Source: Streptomyces pactum
Lineage (GTDB): Bacteria; Actinomycetota; Actinomycetes; Streptomycetales; Streptomycetaceae
DNA: 64,000 bases
Assembly (NCBI RefSeq): GCF_002005225.1
Contig: NZ_CP019724.1
Span: 4,032,501-4,096,500, forward strand
Direction: 5' to 3'
Shown: piece by piece, positions 9,231 to 17,566 of the stretch
Position numbering within the stretch: position 1 is the first letter of the stretch
Layout of the letters: every line of letters begins with the position of its first letter
The notes under the pieces: model-generated
The model's input: the letters and a program-made list of their open reading frames with translations, nothing else
What the model was told of the DNA's origin: nothing
Databases searched by the model: none
Made by a program: the position numbers and the translations under genes

Positions 9231-10981
9231 CTGTACGCCTCCCGTCCAACGGCTCGCGCTTCGAGCCCGTCTCCGCACAGCAACTCCCGCAGCCGCTCCC
9301 AGCCGCGCTCGGCCACGAAGGCCTCCGCTCCCCACCGCAGCGCCGGCACCGTCCGCACCAGCCCCGACGAGTCGCGCTCCAGCACGTGCACCTCGGCGAT
9401 CCGGCGCCGTCCGGTTCTGTCCCGTACCAAGTGCAGGACCACCGAAAGGGCCGCCGCGAGCTGGCTGTGCAGGGCCGCCCGGTCCAGGCCCGCGGCCGTA
9501 CCGAGCGCCTCCAGCCGGGCCGGTACGTCGGCGGCGGCGTTGGCGTGCACCGTCCCGCAGCCGCCCTCGTGACCGGTGTTCAACGCCGCGAGGAGATGGA
9601 CGACTTCCGGGCCGCGCACCTCGCCGACGACCAGCCGGTCCGGTCGCATGCGCAGCGCCTGCCGCACCAGGTCCTCCAGGGTCACCAGACCCGCGGCCTC
9701 CTGGTTGGCGGGTCTGGTCTCCAGACGGACGACGTGCGGATGGTCCGGCCGCAGCTCCGCCGAGTCCTCGGCGAGCACGATGCGCTCGTCCGGCCCGACG
9801 AGCCCGAGCAGCGCACTCAGCAGCGTCGTCTTGCCAGTGCCGGTGCCACCGCTGACGAGGAAGGACAACCGTGCTCCCAGCAGCGCGCGCAGTACGCGGT
9901 CGCCACCGGGCGGTACGGTGCCGGCCGCCGCCAGTTCGTCGAGCGTGAACGCGCGCGGCCGTACGACCCGCAGCGACAGGCAGGTGCAGCCGACGGCGAC
10001 CGGAGGCAGTACCGCGTGCAGCCGGGTGCCGTCGGGCAGCCGGGCGTCCACCCACGGCCGGGCGTCGTCGAGCCGGCGCCCGGCGACGGTGGCGAGCCGC
10101 TGCGCGAGCCGCCGGACCGCACCAGCGTCCGGGAAGGAAACCGACGTGAGCTCCAGGCCGCCACCCCGGTCCACCCAGACCCGGTCCGGGGCGGACACCA
10201 GTACGTCGGTCACCGACGGGTCGGCGAGCAGCGGTTCCAGCGGCCCGCTGCCGACGAGCTCCGACCTCAGATGTTCGGCGGCGCCCAGGATCTCGGCGTC
10301 CCCGAGCACCCGCCCCTGTTCCCGCAGGGCTTGCGCCACGCGCGCGGGCGTCGGCTCGGCCCCGCTCTCGGCAAGCCACCGCCGCACTCCGTCGAGCATC
10401 CCGGAAGCCGGACCCGGCGCCCGCCCGGAGGTCACCACCGACGTCCGCCCGGAAGCCGGCCTCGGGGACCGGGAGCGCCCGGTGGTCGATCCCGGTGAAC
10501 CGGCGGAAACCGCCCCCGGGGACCACTCGGTGCCCGATCCCGGGAACCCTGCTGAAGCCGCCCCCGGGGACCACTCGGTGTCCGCCCCCGAAATCCCCGC
10601 GGAAACCGCCCCCAGGGACCGCCTGGAGCCCGACCCCGATCCCGGTGCCGCCCGGGATGCCCACCCCGGAACCATCCGCGCGGCCGATCCCGCACTCACC
10701 TCGCCCGACACCCCCGCACTCACCTCGGCCTGCCTCTCACCACTCACCGCACCCACCTCAACCCGCCTCCCACCACTCACCGCACCCACCTCAACTTGTC
10801 CTCCACCACTCACCGCACCCACCTCAACCCGCCTCCCACCACTCACCGCACCCACCTCAACTTGTCCTCCACCACTCACCGCGCCGACCGCAACCCACCT
10901 CCCACGACTCACCGCACCAGCCCACACGGCGCCCCCAGCGGCTCCCCCAGCCGCTCCCTCAGGCCGCACCAGCGCCCTCAC
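9227..10981 (-). CDS. CpaF/TadA-family secretion ATPase with a repetitive N-terminal extension
   Basis: Hexameric ATPase that drives Flp/Tad pilus assembly. The conserved core starts near MLDGVRRWLAESG (10399). It shows GGTGTGKTTLLSALLG (Walker A), LAEDSAELRPDHPHVVRLETR (part, Asp box), RMRPDRLVVGEVRG (Walker B) and GTVHANAAADVPARLEAL (His box). From the GTG at 10981, which overlaps the cpaE stop as GTGA and is in frame, the product is 584 residues. About 195 N-terminal residues are then low-complexity, including 11-residue VSGGxxVEVGA repeats and 16-residue TEWSPGAxSAG repeats. Starting at 10399 gives a conventional 390-residue enzyme. The coupling favours the long form; the core is certain. 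Confidence 0.88.
   Translation of the reverse strand: MRALVRPEGAAGGAAGGAVWAGAVSRGRWVAVGAVSGGGQVEVGAVSGGRRVEVGAVSGGGQVEVGAVSGGRRVEVGAVSGERQAEVSAGVSGEVSAGSAARMVPGWASRAAPGSGSGSRRSLGAVSAGISGADTEWSPGAASAGFPGSGTEWSPGAVSAGSPGSTTGRSRSPRPASGRTSVVTSGRAPGPASGMLDGVRRWLAESGAEPTPARVAQALREQGRVLGDAEILGAAEHLRSELVGSGPLEPLLADPSVTDVLVSAPDRVWVDRGGGLELTSVSFPDAGAVRRLAQRLATVAGRRLDDARPWVDARLPDGTRLHAVLPPVAVGCTCLSLRVVRPRAFTLDELAAAGTVPPGGDRVLRALLGARLSFLVSGGTGTGKTTLLSALLGLVGPDERIVLAEDSAELRPDHPHVVRLETRPANQEAAGLVTLEDLVRQALRMRPDRLVVGEVRGPEVVHLLAALNTGHEGGCGTVHANAAADVPARLEALGTAAGLDRAALHSQLAAALSVVLHLVRDRTGRRRIAEVHVLERDSSGLVRTVPALRWGAEAFVAERGWERLRELLCGDGLEARAVGREAYR
10741..10920. repeat. 33-bp tandem repeat inside the 5' part of cpaF
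   Basis: A 33-bp unit beginning CACTCACCGCACCCACCTCA recurs at 10741, 10774, 10807 and onward, about 5 copies, alternating in two variants to make a 66-bp higher-order period. On the minus strand it encodes 11-residue repeats. A second, 48-bp period (16 residues) follows at about 10510-10620. Both periods are multiples of three, consistent with translation. Confidence 0.9.
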
Positions 10982-12102
10982 GCGGCCCCACCCGCCTCCA
11001 CCAGCGCCCGCTCCCAGAACTGCCCGCAGAAGCGCGCCAGCGGCCCGCGTGCGGGCGTGCCCGGGGGACGCCTGCTCTCGGTGGCACGCAAGAGGCCGGA
11101 CTCGACGGGCACCTCGCCCGCCAGGGGCAGTCCGAGTAGCCGGGCCACCTCTCGGTCGTCGAGTCCGGAGGCGTACGGCCCGCGTACCGCGACCCGGAGG
11201 TCGCGCAGGACCATGCCGACCGCGGCGGCCACCCGGCCGGCCGCCGCGACGGCCCGCAATTCGGCCGGGACGACGAGGAGCCCGACGTCGAGCTGGGCGA
11301 GGATCTCGGCGACGCCGTCGTCGATCCGGCGCGGCAGGTCCACGACGACCGTGCCGCCCCTGCGCCGGGCCGCCGCGAGCACCGCCCGTACGGCCTGGGG
11401 CGGCACCGTGACGCAGTCCCCCCGGTCCCAACTGAGTACCCGCAGCGAGTGCAGCTCGGGCAGCGACTCCTCCAGGGCGCCGCCGCCGACCCGCCCCCGC
11501 GACGCCGCGAACGCGGGCCACCTGAGCCCCTCGGCCGTCTCCCCGCCGAGGAGCACGTCGAGCCCGCCGCCCAGCGGATCGGCGTCCACGAGGAGGCTGC
11601 GCAGCCCCTCTCGTGCGGAGCTGACGGCGAGTGCGCAGGCCAGCGTGGAGGCTCCGGCACCGCCCCGGCCGCCGATGACGCCGACGGTGAGCGCGGGCCG
11701 GCCGACGCCCTCCACGACGTCGGCGATGCGGTCGACCAGCCACTGTTCGCCGTCGGGCAGCATCAGGACATGGTCGGCGCCGATCTCGACGGCTCGCTGC
11801 CAGACCCCCGAGTCGTCCTGGTCACGTCCGACGAGGACCACTCCGCGTCTCCGCACGGCCCCGCGCACACGTCGCGCGGCGTCGTCGCCGACGAGGACGA
11901 GCGGCGCGGCTTCCCAACCGCCCCGCTGTCCCGAGGCAGTGGGTGCCGCGGGCACGGAGTGGTGCACCTCCGGCGTGGCGCCGGCCGCCGCGCACAGGCG
12001 CAACAGGTCGTCGAGGAGCTCCGTGTCCTCGGTGACGATCAACGGCCCGCTCTGCCGCCCTCCGGAGGCGGGCGGCGGATCGTGCGTGATGGTTCCGGTC
12101 AT
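10978..12102 (-). CDS. CpaE/Ssd-like MinD-family ATPase (pilus localisation)
   Basis: A 374-residue protein with an N-terminal receiver-like region (residues about 20-135, LIVTEDTELLDDLLRLC) and a C-terminal ParA/MinD-type domain. Its P-loop is GVIGGRGGAGASTLACALA, lacking the usual lysine before the Ser/Thr, and is followed by LLVDADPLGGGLDVLLGG. It matches CpaE of Tad systems and the mycobacterial Ssd protein, implicated in septum regulation. Start ATG 12102 (MTGTITHD) follows GGGGGA at a good distance; the frame stays open upstream but lacks coding character. It is the first gene of the Tad-like operon. Confidence 0.86.
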   Translation of the reverse strand: MTGTITHDPPPASGGRQSGPLIVTEDTELLDDLLRLCAAAGATPEVHHSVPAAPTASGQRGGWEAAPLVLVGDDAARRVRGAVRRRGVVLVGRDQDDSGVWQRAVEIGADHVLMLPDGEQWLVDRIADVVEGVGRPALTVGVIGGRGGAGASTLACALAVSSAREGLRSLLVDADPLGGGLDVLLGGETAEGLRWPAFAASRGRVGGGALEESLPELHSLRVLSWDRGDCVTVPPQAVRAVLAAARRRGGTVVVDLPRRIDDGVAEILAQLDVGLLVVPAELRAVAAAGRVAAAVGMVLRDLRVAVRGPYASGLDDREVARLLGLPLAGEVPVESGLLRATESRRPPGTPARGPLARFCGQFWERALVEAGGAA

Positions 12103-12479
12103 GACTTGCGTCCCCCTTCGCTGCGACTCCCGCGGTCGCGCCCGACATCTGTCGCGCGGCCCTTGTGACCCCGCGACTGCAAATCGTGTGAAGAACCGGA
12201 CAATGGCCTCCATATGAACGGCCGAGGTGCACGCCCGACTTGGACACCGACTTGCGCGTCGACTTGTACATCGGTCGAACCCGGCCATACGCGTCCGGCA
12301 AACGGAACCGGGTGTGGAACTCGGCGCGGCCCGGACGCATGGGAATCACGGTGCAGCGATCTGGAAAAACATGTGGATCTTGGTCAGAAACTGTGGACAA
12401 CTCAACGATTGTGAATATCGCGTCACTCAAACCGGTGAGCCCCGACCCGCATCCACCCCCTCTGCGCGACTCCCGCAGA

Positions 12480-12720
12480 GCAGCCTGACGACTACACTCC
12501 GTAGTAAGCCATGTACATGACAAGAAAGTTCGATCAATGCGGCCTCAGCCCGGAGCCCGGGCCGGGAGAGAGGGGAAAACCCACCCGGACATGCGACGAC
12601 CCCCGCCGGGGGGGAGAGCGGGGGTCGTCTCCACGGCCGACTCGGGGGGGGAGGAGTCGGACCGGGTTAGCACGGTCGCGAACGATCCGTGACTTCCATG
12701 GTGTACCCGAGAGCCATCTC
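12480..12720. ncRNA. Possible 6S-like RNA locus (position approximate, strand unresolved)
   Basis: The 674-bp gap between the CpaE-like gene and the HAD phosphatase holds no convincing CDS but has strong secondary structure: hairpins at 12595-12629 and 12637-12660 and purine-rich linkers. From memory, the S. coelicolor 6S-like RNA scr3559 maps next to SCO3559, the HAD gene orthologous to the one at 12777. A TACACT -10-like box at 12493-12498 would fit plus-strand transcription. I could not draw a clear 6S fold by eye, so identity, ends and strand are inference from position. Confidence 0.35.
12595..12629. terminator. Strong hairpin in the gene-poor gap
   Basis: GACGACCCCCGC (12595-12606) pairs perfectly with GCGGGGGTCGTC (12618-12629) around an 11-nt purine-rich loop. 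A second hairpin, CCGACTC/GAGTCGG, spans 12637-12660. Because both flanking genes diverge from this gap, a terminator here implies a transcript inside the gap or a structured RNA. Confidence 0.55.
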
Positions 12721-12776
12721 AGGCAAACCCACGCGCCCCACCTTACGCCGAATGGGCTGCGCCTATGCTCGGGGTC

Positions 12777-13634
12777 GTGGAAAACCGCTCCTTGCCCCAC
12801 TCCTTGCCCCACTCCATGCCGCACTCCAAGCCCCGCACAGCGGCCTTCTTTGACCTGGACAAGACGGTCATTGCGAAGTCGAGCACGCTCACGTTCAGCA
12901 AGTCGTTCTACCAAGGCGGGCTGATCAACCGCAGGGCCGTGCTGCGTACCGCATATGCCCAGTTCGTGTTCCTCGCGGGTGGAGCCGACCACGACCAGAT
13001 GGAGCGGATGCGCGAGTACCTCTCCGCACTGTGCCGCGGCTGGGACGTCCAACTGGTCAAGGAACTCGTCGCCGAGACCCTGCACGACCTGATCGACCCG
13101 ATCATCTACGACGAGGCCGCCTCCCTGATCGAGGAGCACCACACCGCCGGCCGCGACGTCGTGATCGTCTCCACGTCGGGCGCCGAGGTCGTCGAGCCGA
13201 TCGGTGAGCTGCTCGGCGCGGACCGGGTGGTGGCGACCCGCATGATCGTGGGCGACGACGGCTGCTTCACGGGAGAGGTGGAGTACTACGCGTACGGCCC
13301 GACCAAGGCCGAGGCGATCCGGGAGCTGGCCAAGTCCGAGGGGTACGACCTGACGCGCTGCTACGCCTACAGCGATTCGGCGACCGACCTGCCGATGCTG
13401 GAGTCCGTCGGGCACCCCCACGCGGTGAATCCGGACCGGGCGCTGCGCCGCGAGGCTCTCGCGCGCGAGTGGCCGATTCTCGATTTCCACCGTCCGGTAC
13501 GGCTCAAGCAGCGGATCCGCGGGTTCTCCGTACCCCCGCGTCCGGCACTCGTCGCCGCCGCCGCGATAGGCGCCGCGGCGGCCACCGCGGGCCTCGTCTG
13601 GTACACGAGCCGACGGCGGTCCGCAGCGGCCTGA
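12777..13634 (+). CDS. HAD-IB family phosphatase (SerB-like) with C-terminal membrane anchor
   Basis: A 285-residue hydrolase. HAD motif I is FFDLDKTV (Asp26, Asp28), motif II is VSTSGAE, the Lys of motif III is in GPTKAEA, and motif IV is YSDSATDLPML. The C-terminus carries a hydrophobic helix (ALVAAAAIGAAAATAGLVW) and a basic tail, so it is probably membrane tethered. The GTG at 12777 lies 7 nt after a TATGCT -10 box (12764-12769), suggesting a leaderless transcript; the in-frame ATG at 12765 overlaps that box and is unlikely. The N-terminus has PHS repeats. Substrate unknown; mycobacterial neighbours call it a phosphoserine-phosphatase-like protein. Confidence 0.88.
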   Translation: MENRSLPHSLPHSMPHSKPRTAAFFDLDKTVIAKSSTLTFSKSFYQGGLINRRAVLRTAYAQFVFLAGGADHDQMERMREYLSALCRGWDVQLVKELVAETLHDLIDPIIYDEAASLIEEHHTAGRDVVIVSTSGAEVVEPIGELLGADRVVATRMIVGDDGCFTGEVEYYAYGPTKAEAIRELAKSEGYDLTRCYAYSDSATDLPMLESVGHPHAVNPDRALRREALAREWPILDFHRPVRLKQRIRGFSVPPRPALVAAAAIGAAAATAGLVWYTSRRRSAAA

Positions 13635-13929
13635 ACCGCTGAACCGGATCCACCCTTTCACCCGCGTATGAGCGCAAAAGTAAAGAAGTCCGGTCGGCAC
13701 TTCCGCTTGCTTCGGGGCAGGAGTACAAAGGAATCAACGGCCCGCGAGACCAAGGACATCCGAAAGGATCACCTTAAGAACGCATCTGGCCCCACGGACC
13801 GAGCATGGACACCGGGCACCCACGCGACGTCGACCCGTCGATTACGGGCCAGCCGCACCAGGTGACGGGCGAAGTTCCCGACCTGATGGGCAAATATCGA
13901 GGACGCCTGGTAACCCGGCGGTCATGCCA
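13635..13929. other. Spacer of relatively low GC, no supported gene
   Basis: Between the HAD gene and the next terminator there is an AT-richer stretch (about 13660-13800, including AAAAGTAAAGAAG and CACCTTAAGAACG). Short frames such as the one starting MSAKVKKSGRHF at 13668 have no coding bias or clear ribosome site. A promoter or small RNA is possible but I cannot support one. Confidence 0.4.
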
Positions 13930-13957
13930 GCGGCGGTACGAGTCCTCGTACCGCCGC
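13930..13957 (+). terminator. Bidirectional terminator hairpin
   Basis: A perfect 13-bp stem (GCGGCGGTACGAG against CTCGTACCGCCGC) with a 2-nt loop, followed on the plus side by a T-rich run (ATTTCTCCTGTTCTT). It lies between plus-strand transcription from the HAD side and the end of the minus-strand Fic-like gene. Confidence 0.8.
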
Positions 13958-13982
13958 ATTTCTCCTGTTCTTACGCCTTTCC

Positions 13983-14807
13983 CTACGCCGCCCCGCGCTG
14001 GAGTGCCTCGCACACCGCCGTCGACTCGCGCGCGCCCAGCTCGACGGCCCTGCCGCAGTGGGCGATCCAGGCGGCCATACCCTCCGGGGTCCCGGAGACG
14101 TAGCCGTCGAGCGCCGCCACATAGGCCGCGCGTCCCAGCTCGGCATGGCCGACCTCGGCCGGGCAGACCGATTTCGGGTCCAGACCGCTGTTGATCAGTA
14201 CGACGCGTTCGGCCGCGCGCGCGACCAGGCCGTTGTGCGTCGTGAAGGGCCGCAGCGCCAGGAGCTCGCCGTGCACGACGGCGGCCGTCACCAGCGCCGG
14301 CGCGGCACCGCCCGCCATGACCAGCGCGGCCAGGCCGTCCAGGCGGCCGTGCGCCTCCTCGGCACCGGGCAGCGGCAGCTCGACGAGCGGTTCGTCCACC
14401 GGCTCGCCCTCCTGGCGGGGCCGTCCGACCTGGTCGGCCTTGTCCGCGGCCGCCACCAAATGCAGCCGGGCCAGGACCCGCAGCGGAGACTGCCGCCAGA
14501 TGGACAGCAGTTGACCCGCCTCGGCGGTCAGCCGCAGCGCCGCGCCCACCGCACGCGCCTCGTCGTCGCCACTGAAGTCGGTCCGCCTGCGCACCTCCTC
14601 CAGGGCCCAGTCCGCCCCGGACAGCGCCGCCGAGCCCCGGGCGCCGCGCAGGGCCGCCTCGGAGGTGATCTCGTTGCTGCGGCGCCGCATGATCCGGTGG
14701 CCGTAGACCCGGTCCACGGCCTTGCGTACGGACTCCACGGACTCGGCCACGCCGGGCAGTGCGCCCAGGGCCGCGAGCGGATCGGCGGTCGCGCCTGTCG
14801 TACTCAT
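13983..14807 (-). CDS. Fic-like protein with degenerate active-site motif
   Basis: A 274-residue helical protein. The segment LRPFTTHNGLVARAAERVVL aligns with the Fic motif HPFx(D/E)GNGRxxR but lacks the catalytic His (Arg instead), the acidic residue and the first Arg, while Pro, Phe, Asn-Gly and the final Arg remain. Upstream GARGSAALSGADWALEEVRRR could be the helical Fic core. AMP transfer is therefore unlikely; it may be a binding or scaffold protein. The start ATG at 14807 (MSTTGATADPLAAL) is chosen over an upstream frame extension lacking coding bias. Divergent from the CooC-like ATPase gene. Family call is inference from one motif. Confidence 0.55.
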   Translation of the reverse strand: MSTTGATADPLAALGALPGVAESVESVRKAVDRVYGHRIMRRRSNEITSEAALRGARGSAALSGADWALEEVRRRTDFSGDDEARAVGAALRLTAEAGQLLSIWRQSPLRVLARLHLVAAADKADQVGRPRQEGEPVDEPLVELPLPGAEEAHGRLDGLAALVMAGGAAPALVTAAVVHGELLALRPFTTHNGLVARAAERVVLINSGLDPKSVCPAEVGHAELGRAAYVAALDGYVSGTPEGMAAWIAHCGRAVELGARESTAVCEALQRGAA

Positions 14808-14918
14808 GAGTACGACCCTACGCATCCCGGCGCCGCACCCCACGAACGAGTGGTCTTCCTCACGTACCTCCACACCCTCGCGCCACCTACAGCTACACGA
14901 CCACTACTCTTGGTGAAC

Positions 14919-15899
14919 ATGAAAATTGCTTTCGTCGGGAAGGGCGGCAGCGGCAAGACCACCCTGTCCTCCCTGTTCATCCGCCATCTCGCCGCCACCG
15001 GTGCGCCCGTCGTCGCGATCGACGCGGACATCAACCAGCACCTGGGGGCCGCGCTGGGGCTCGACGAGGCGGAGGCGGCCGGACTGCCCGCGATGGGCGA
15101 GCACCTGCCGTTGATCAAGGACCATCTGCGCGGCACCAACCCGCGCATCGCCTCCGCCGAGAAGATGATCAAGACGACCCCGCCCGGCGAGGGCTCGCGC
15201 CTGCTGCGGGTACGCGAGGACAACCCGGTCTACGACGCCTGCGCCCGGCCGGTGGAACTGGACGGCCGGGCCGTCCGTTTGATGGTCACCGGGCCCTTCA
15301 CGGACACCGACCTGGGAGTCGCCTGCTACCACTCGAAGACGGGAGCGGTGGAGCTGTGCCTGAACCACCTGGTCGACAGCCCTGACGAGTACGTCGTGGT
15401 CGACATGACCGCGGGCTCGGACTCGTTCGCCTCCGGCATGTTCACCCGCTTCGACATCACGTTCCTCGTCGCCGAACCGACCCGGAAGGGGGTCTCCGTC
15501 TACCGCCAGTACAAGGAGTACGCCCGCGACTTCGGCGTCGCCCTGAAGGTCGTCGGCAACAAGGTGCAGGGACCCGACGACCTCGAATTCCTCCGTGAAC
15601 AGGTCGGCGGCGACCTCCTGACGACCGTCGGACACTCGGACTGGGTGCGCGCCATGGAGAAGGGCCGGCCGCCCCGTTTCGAACTCCTGGAGGAGGCCAA
15701 CCGCCGCGCGCTGGGCACTCTGCACACGGCCGTCGACGCGATGTACGAGCTGCGGGACCAGGAGCGCTACACGCGTCAGATGGTCCACTTCCACCTGAAG
15801 AACGCCCGCACCTGGGGGAACGAGCGCACCGGGGCCGACCTGGCGGCGCAGGTCGACCCCGGCTTCGTCCTCGGCGAGGGAGTCGTCGCCCCGGCGTGA
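14919..15899 (+). CDS. CooC/MinD-like P-loop ATPase
   Basis: A 326-residue single-domain ATPase beginning MKIAFVGKGGSGKTTLSSLF, a deviant Walker A with the signature lysine, followed by VVAIDADINQHLGAALGLDEA (in part) and VVDMTAGSDSFASGMFTRFD as switch/Walker B region, and a base-recognition-like VVGNKVQGPDD. CooC relatives insert metals or mature enzymes, but the target here is unknown. A TACTCT -10 box at 14905-14910 lies 8 nt before the ATG, so the transcript is probably leaderless; an in-frame GTG at 14913 is the alternative. It converges with the lipoprotein gene. Confidence 0.82.
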   Translation: MKIAFVGKGGSGKTTLSSLFIRHLAATGAPVVAIDADINQHLGAALGLDEAEAAGLPAMGEHLPLIKDHLRGTNPRIASAEKMIKTTPPGEGSRLLRVREDNPVYDACARPVELDGRAVRLMVTGPFTDTDLGVACYHSKTGAVELCLNHLVDSPDEYVVVDMTAGSDSFASGMFTRFDITFLVAEPTRKGVSVYRQYKEYARDFGVALKVVGNKVQGPDDLEFLREQVGGDLLTTVGHSDWVRAMEKGRPPRFELLEEANRRALGTLHTAVDAMYELRDQERYTRQMVHFHLKNARTWGNERTGADLAAQVDPGFVLGEGVVAPA

Positions 15900-15928
15900 C
15901 GACGCCCGCACCCCTCCGGCGGGGCCGG

Positions 15929-17212
15929 CTACCGTTTGGCGGCCGGCGCACCGGGCACGCCCTTCGGCGCCGGTGCGGGGGCGGCCGAGAGGAAGGACGC
16001 CCAGCCCTTCTTCGGGGCCTCACCGACGTCCAGGGTGCGCAGCTTCTTCAGGACCTTCGGGTCCTGGGCGTCCAGCCAGTCCACGAGCTGCCGGAAGGAG
16101 ACGCAGCGCACCTCGTCCTTGGTGCACACCTCCTCGATGACCTCCTCGATGGCACGCATGTAGGTGCCGCCGTTCCAGGACTCGAAGTGGTTGCCGATGA
16201 TCAGGGGCGCGCGGTTGCCGTCATAGGCCCGCTGGAAGCCCTGCAGCAGGCCGTCGCGCATCTGGTCGCCCCAGAACTCGTGCTTGGCGGGGTCGCCCTG
16301 AGTGGTGGTGCCCGACTGGTTGACCATGAAGTTGTAGTCCATGGTGAGCTGCTCGAAGGTGTGTCCGGGGAACGGCACGAGCTGCATCGACAGGTCCCAC
16401 AGCTCCTGCTTCTTCTTCGGCCAGACCTGATTGTTCACACCGCTGCTGTCGTAGCGGAAGCCCATCTCACCGGCGGCCCGCATGAAGTTCTCCTGGCCCT
16501 CCAGGCACGGGGTGCGGGCGCCGATCAGCTCCTCGTCGTAGTCGAAGGGGAGGGGCGCCGCGTTCTTCATCCCGGTGTTGGTCTTCCAGGTCTTCACGAA
16601 CTCCTTGGCCTGGCGGATCTCGTCCGTCCACTCCTCGACGGACCATTCGCCGACCCCACCGCCGGCGCCGCAGAAGTGGCCGTTGAAGTGGGTGCCGATC
16701 TCGTTGCCCTCCAACCACGCCAGCCGCAGTTGCTTGACGGTGTCGGCGATGCCCTGCTCGTCGTTGAAGCCGATGTCGGAGCGGCCCGGGGAGTGCTGCG
16801 GCGGCCGGTACAGGTCCCGCTTCTCCTTCGGCAGCATGTACACGCCGCTCAGGAAGTACGTCATCGTCGCGTTGTTCTCCTTGGCCACTTCACGGAAGTG
16901 GGAGAACAGCCTCTGGCTGTCCTCGCCCGCGCCGTCCCACGAGAACACCACGAACTGCGGCGGCTTCTGACCGGGCTTGAGGCGTTCGGGGCGGGGCAGA
17001 TGCGGCTGGGCCCCGGTGTACGCGGTGGAACCGTCGCCGATGAGCCGGACCGCGTTCTTGGGCGCCGGTGCCGCTTTCCCCTTCTCCTTCTGCGGACCGT
17101 GCGTCCCTTCGCCGGAACCGGTACCGCTGCCGATCGCGCAACCGGCGAGCGACGCGGCGCAGACCGCGGCGGCGATCGCGGTGCGCACGGCGATCCTCTG
17201 GGTGGCGGCCAT
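15929..17212 (-). CDS. Polysaccharide-deacetylase-like lipoprotein
   Basis: A 427-residue exported protein. The N-terminus MAATQRIAVRTAIAAAVC then SLAGC is a lipoprotein signal with lipobox LAGC. The mature part has a NodB-like fold: FSWDGAGE supplies the first Asp motif, and GTHFNGHFCG holds the HxxxH zinc motif. It ends in a Pro/Ala tail. It would act on a cell-wall or extracellular polysaccharide; the substrate cannot be told from sequence. The ATG at 17212 follows AAGGTGG; an upstream start (17245) would lengthen the signal. Transcribed alone, convergent with the CooC-like gene and divergent from the SulP gene. Confidence 0.8.
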   Translation of the reverse strand: MAATQRIAVRTAIAAAVCAASLAGCAIGSGTGSGEGTHGPQKEKGKAAPAPKNAVRLIGDGSTAYTGAQPHLPRPERLKPGQKPPQFVVFSWDGAGEDSQRLFSHFREVAKENNATMTYFLSGVYMLPKEKRDLYRPPQHSPGRSDIGFNDEQGIADTVKQLRLAWLEGNEIGTHFNGHFCGAGGGVGEWSVEEWTDEIRQAKEFVKTWKTNTGMKNAAPLPFDYDEELIGARTPCLEGQENFMRAAGEMGFRYDSSGVNNQVWPKKKQELWDLSMQLVPFPGHTFEQLTMDYNFMVNQSGTTTQGDPAKHEFWGDQMRDGLLQGFQRAYDGNRAPLIIGNHFESWNGGTYMRAIEEVIEEVCTKDEVRCVSFRQLVDWLDAQDPKVLKKLRTLDVGEAPKKGWASFLSAAPAPAPKGVPGAPAAKR

Positions 17213-17566
17213 GTTCCGCCCACCTTCTTCCTTCTCTCGGGCCAACGCCGACGAGGGCGATGTCGGGTGCTGAGCCGGGACGTGCCGTCAGCGCCGTCAA
17301 GGTGGCACGAATGCGAGAAGGAATTAGTACGACAAGCCGATGAAATGCCCGCTTCACTCACCTGAGCGGCTCATTACTCCATTTGCGCGAAAAGTCTATG
17401 CCTCTTCTTTACTCTGAATTACGATCTGTTTACAGAGCGCGACCACAACCATCGAGCGCTCGGGCACCCCGCCGCTGTACGCCGTGACCCACGGCCGCGA
17501 ACCGCCCCCGTCCAGCGGGGGTCCGACCATGACCGCGACCGCGCAGCCCCGGAGGAGACGGGAAAC
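17213..17566. other. Divergent promoter region
   Basis: About 350 bp between the lipoprotein and SulP-carbonic anhydrase genes. It is AT-richer than its surroundings at 17370-17440 (for example CTTCTTTACTCTGAATTACG), as expected for promoters, and carries no supported gene. I could not define -35/-10 pairs with confidence. Confidence 0.4.
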
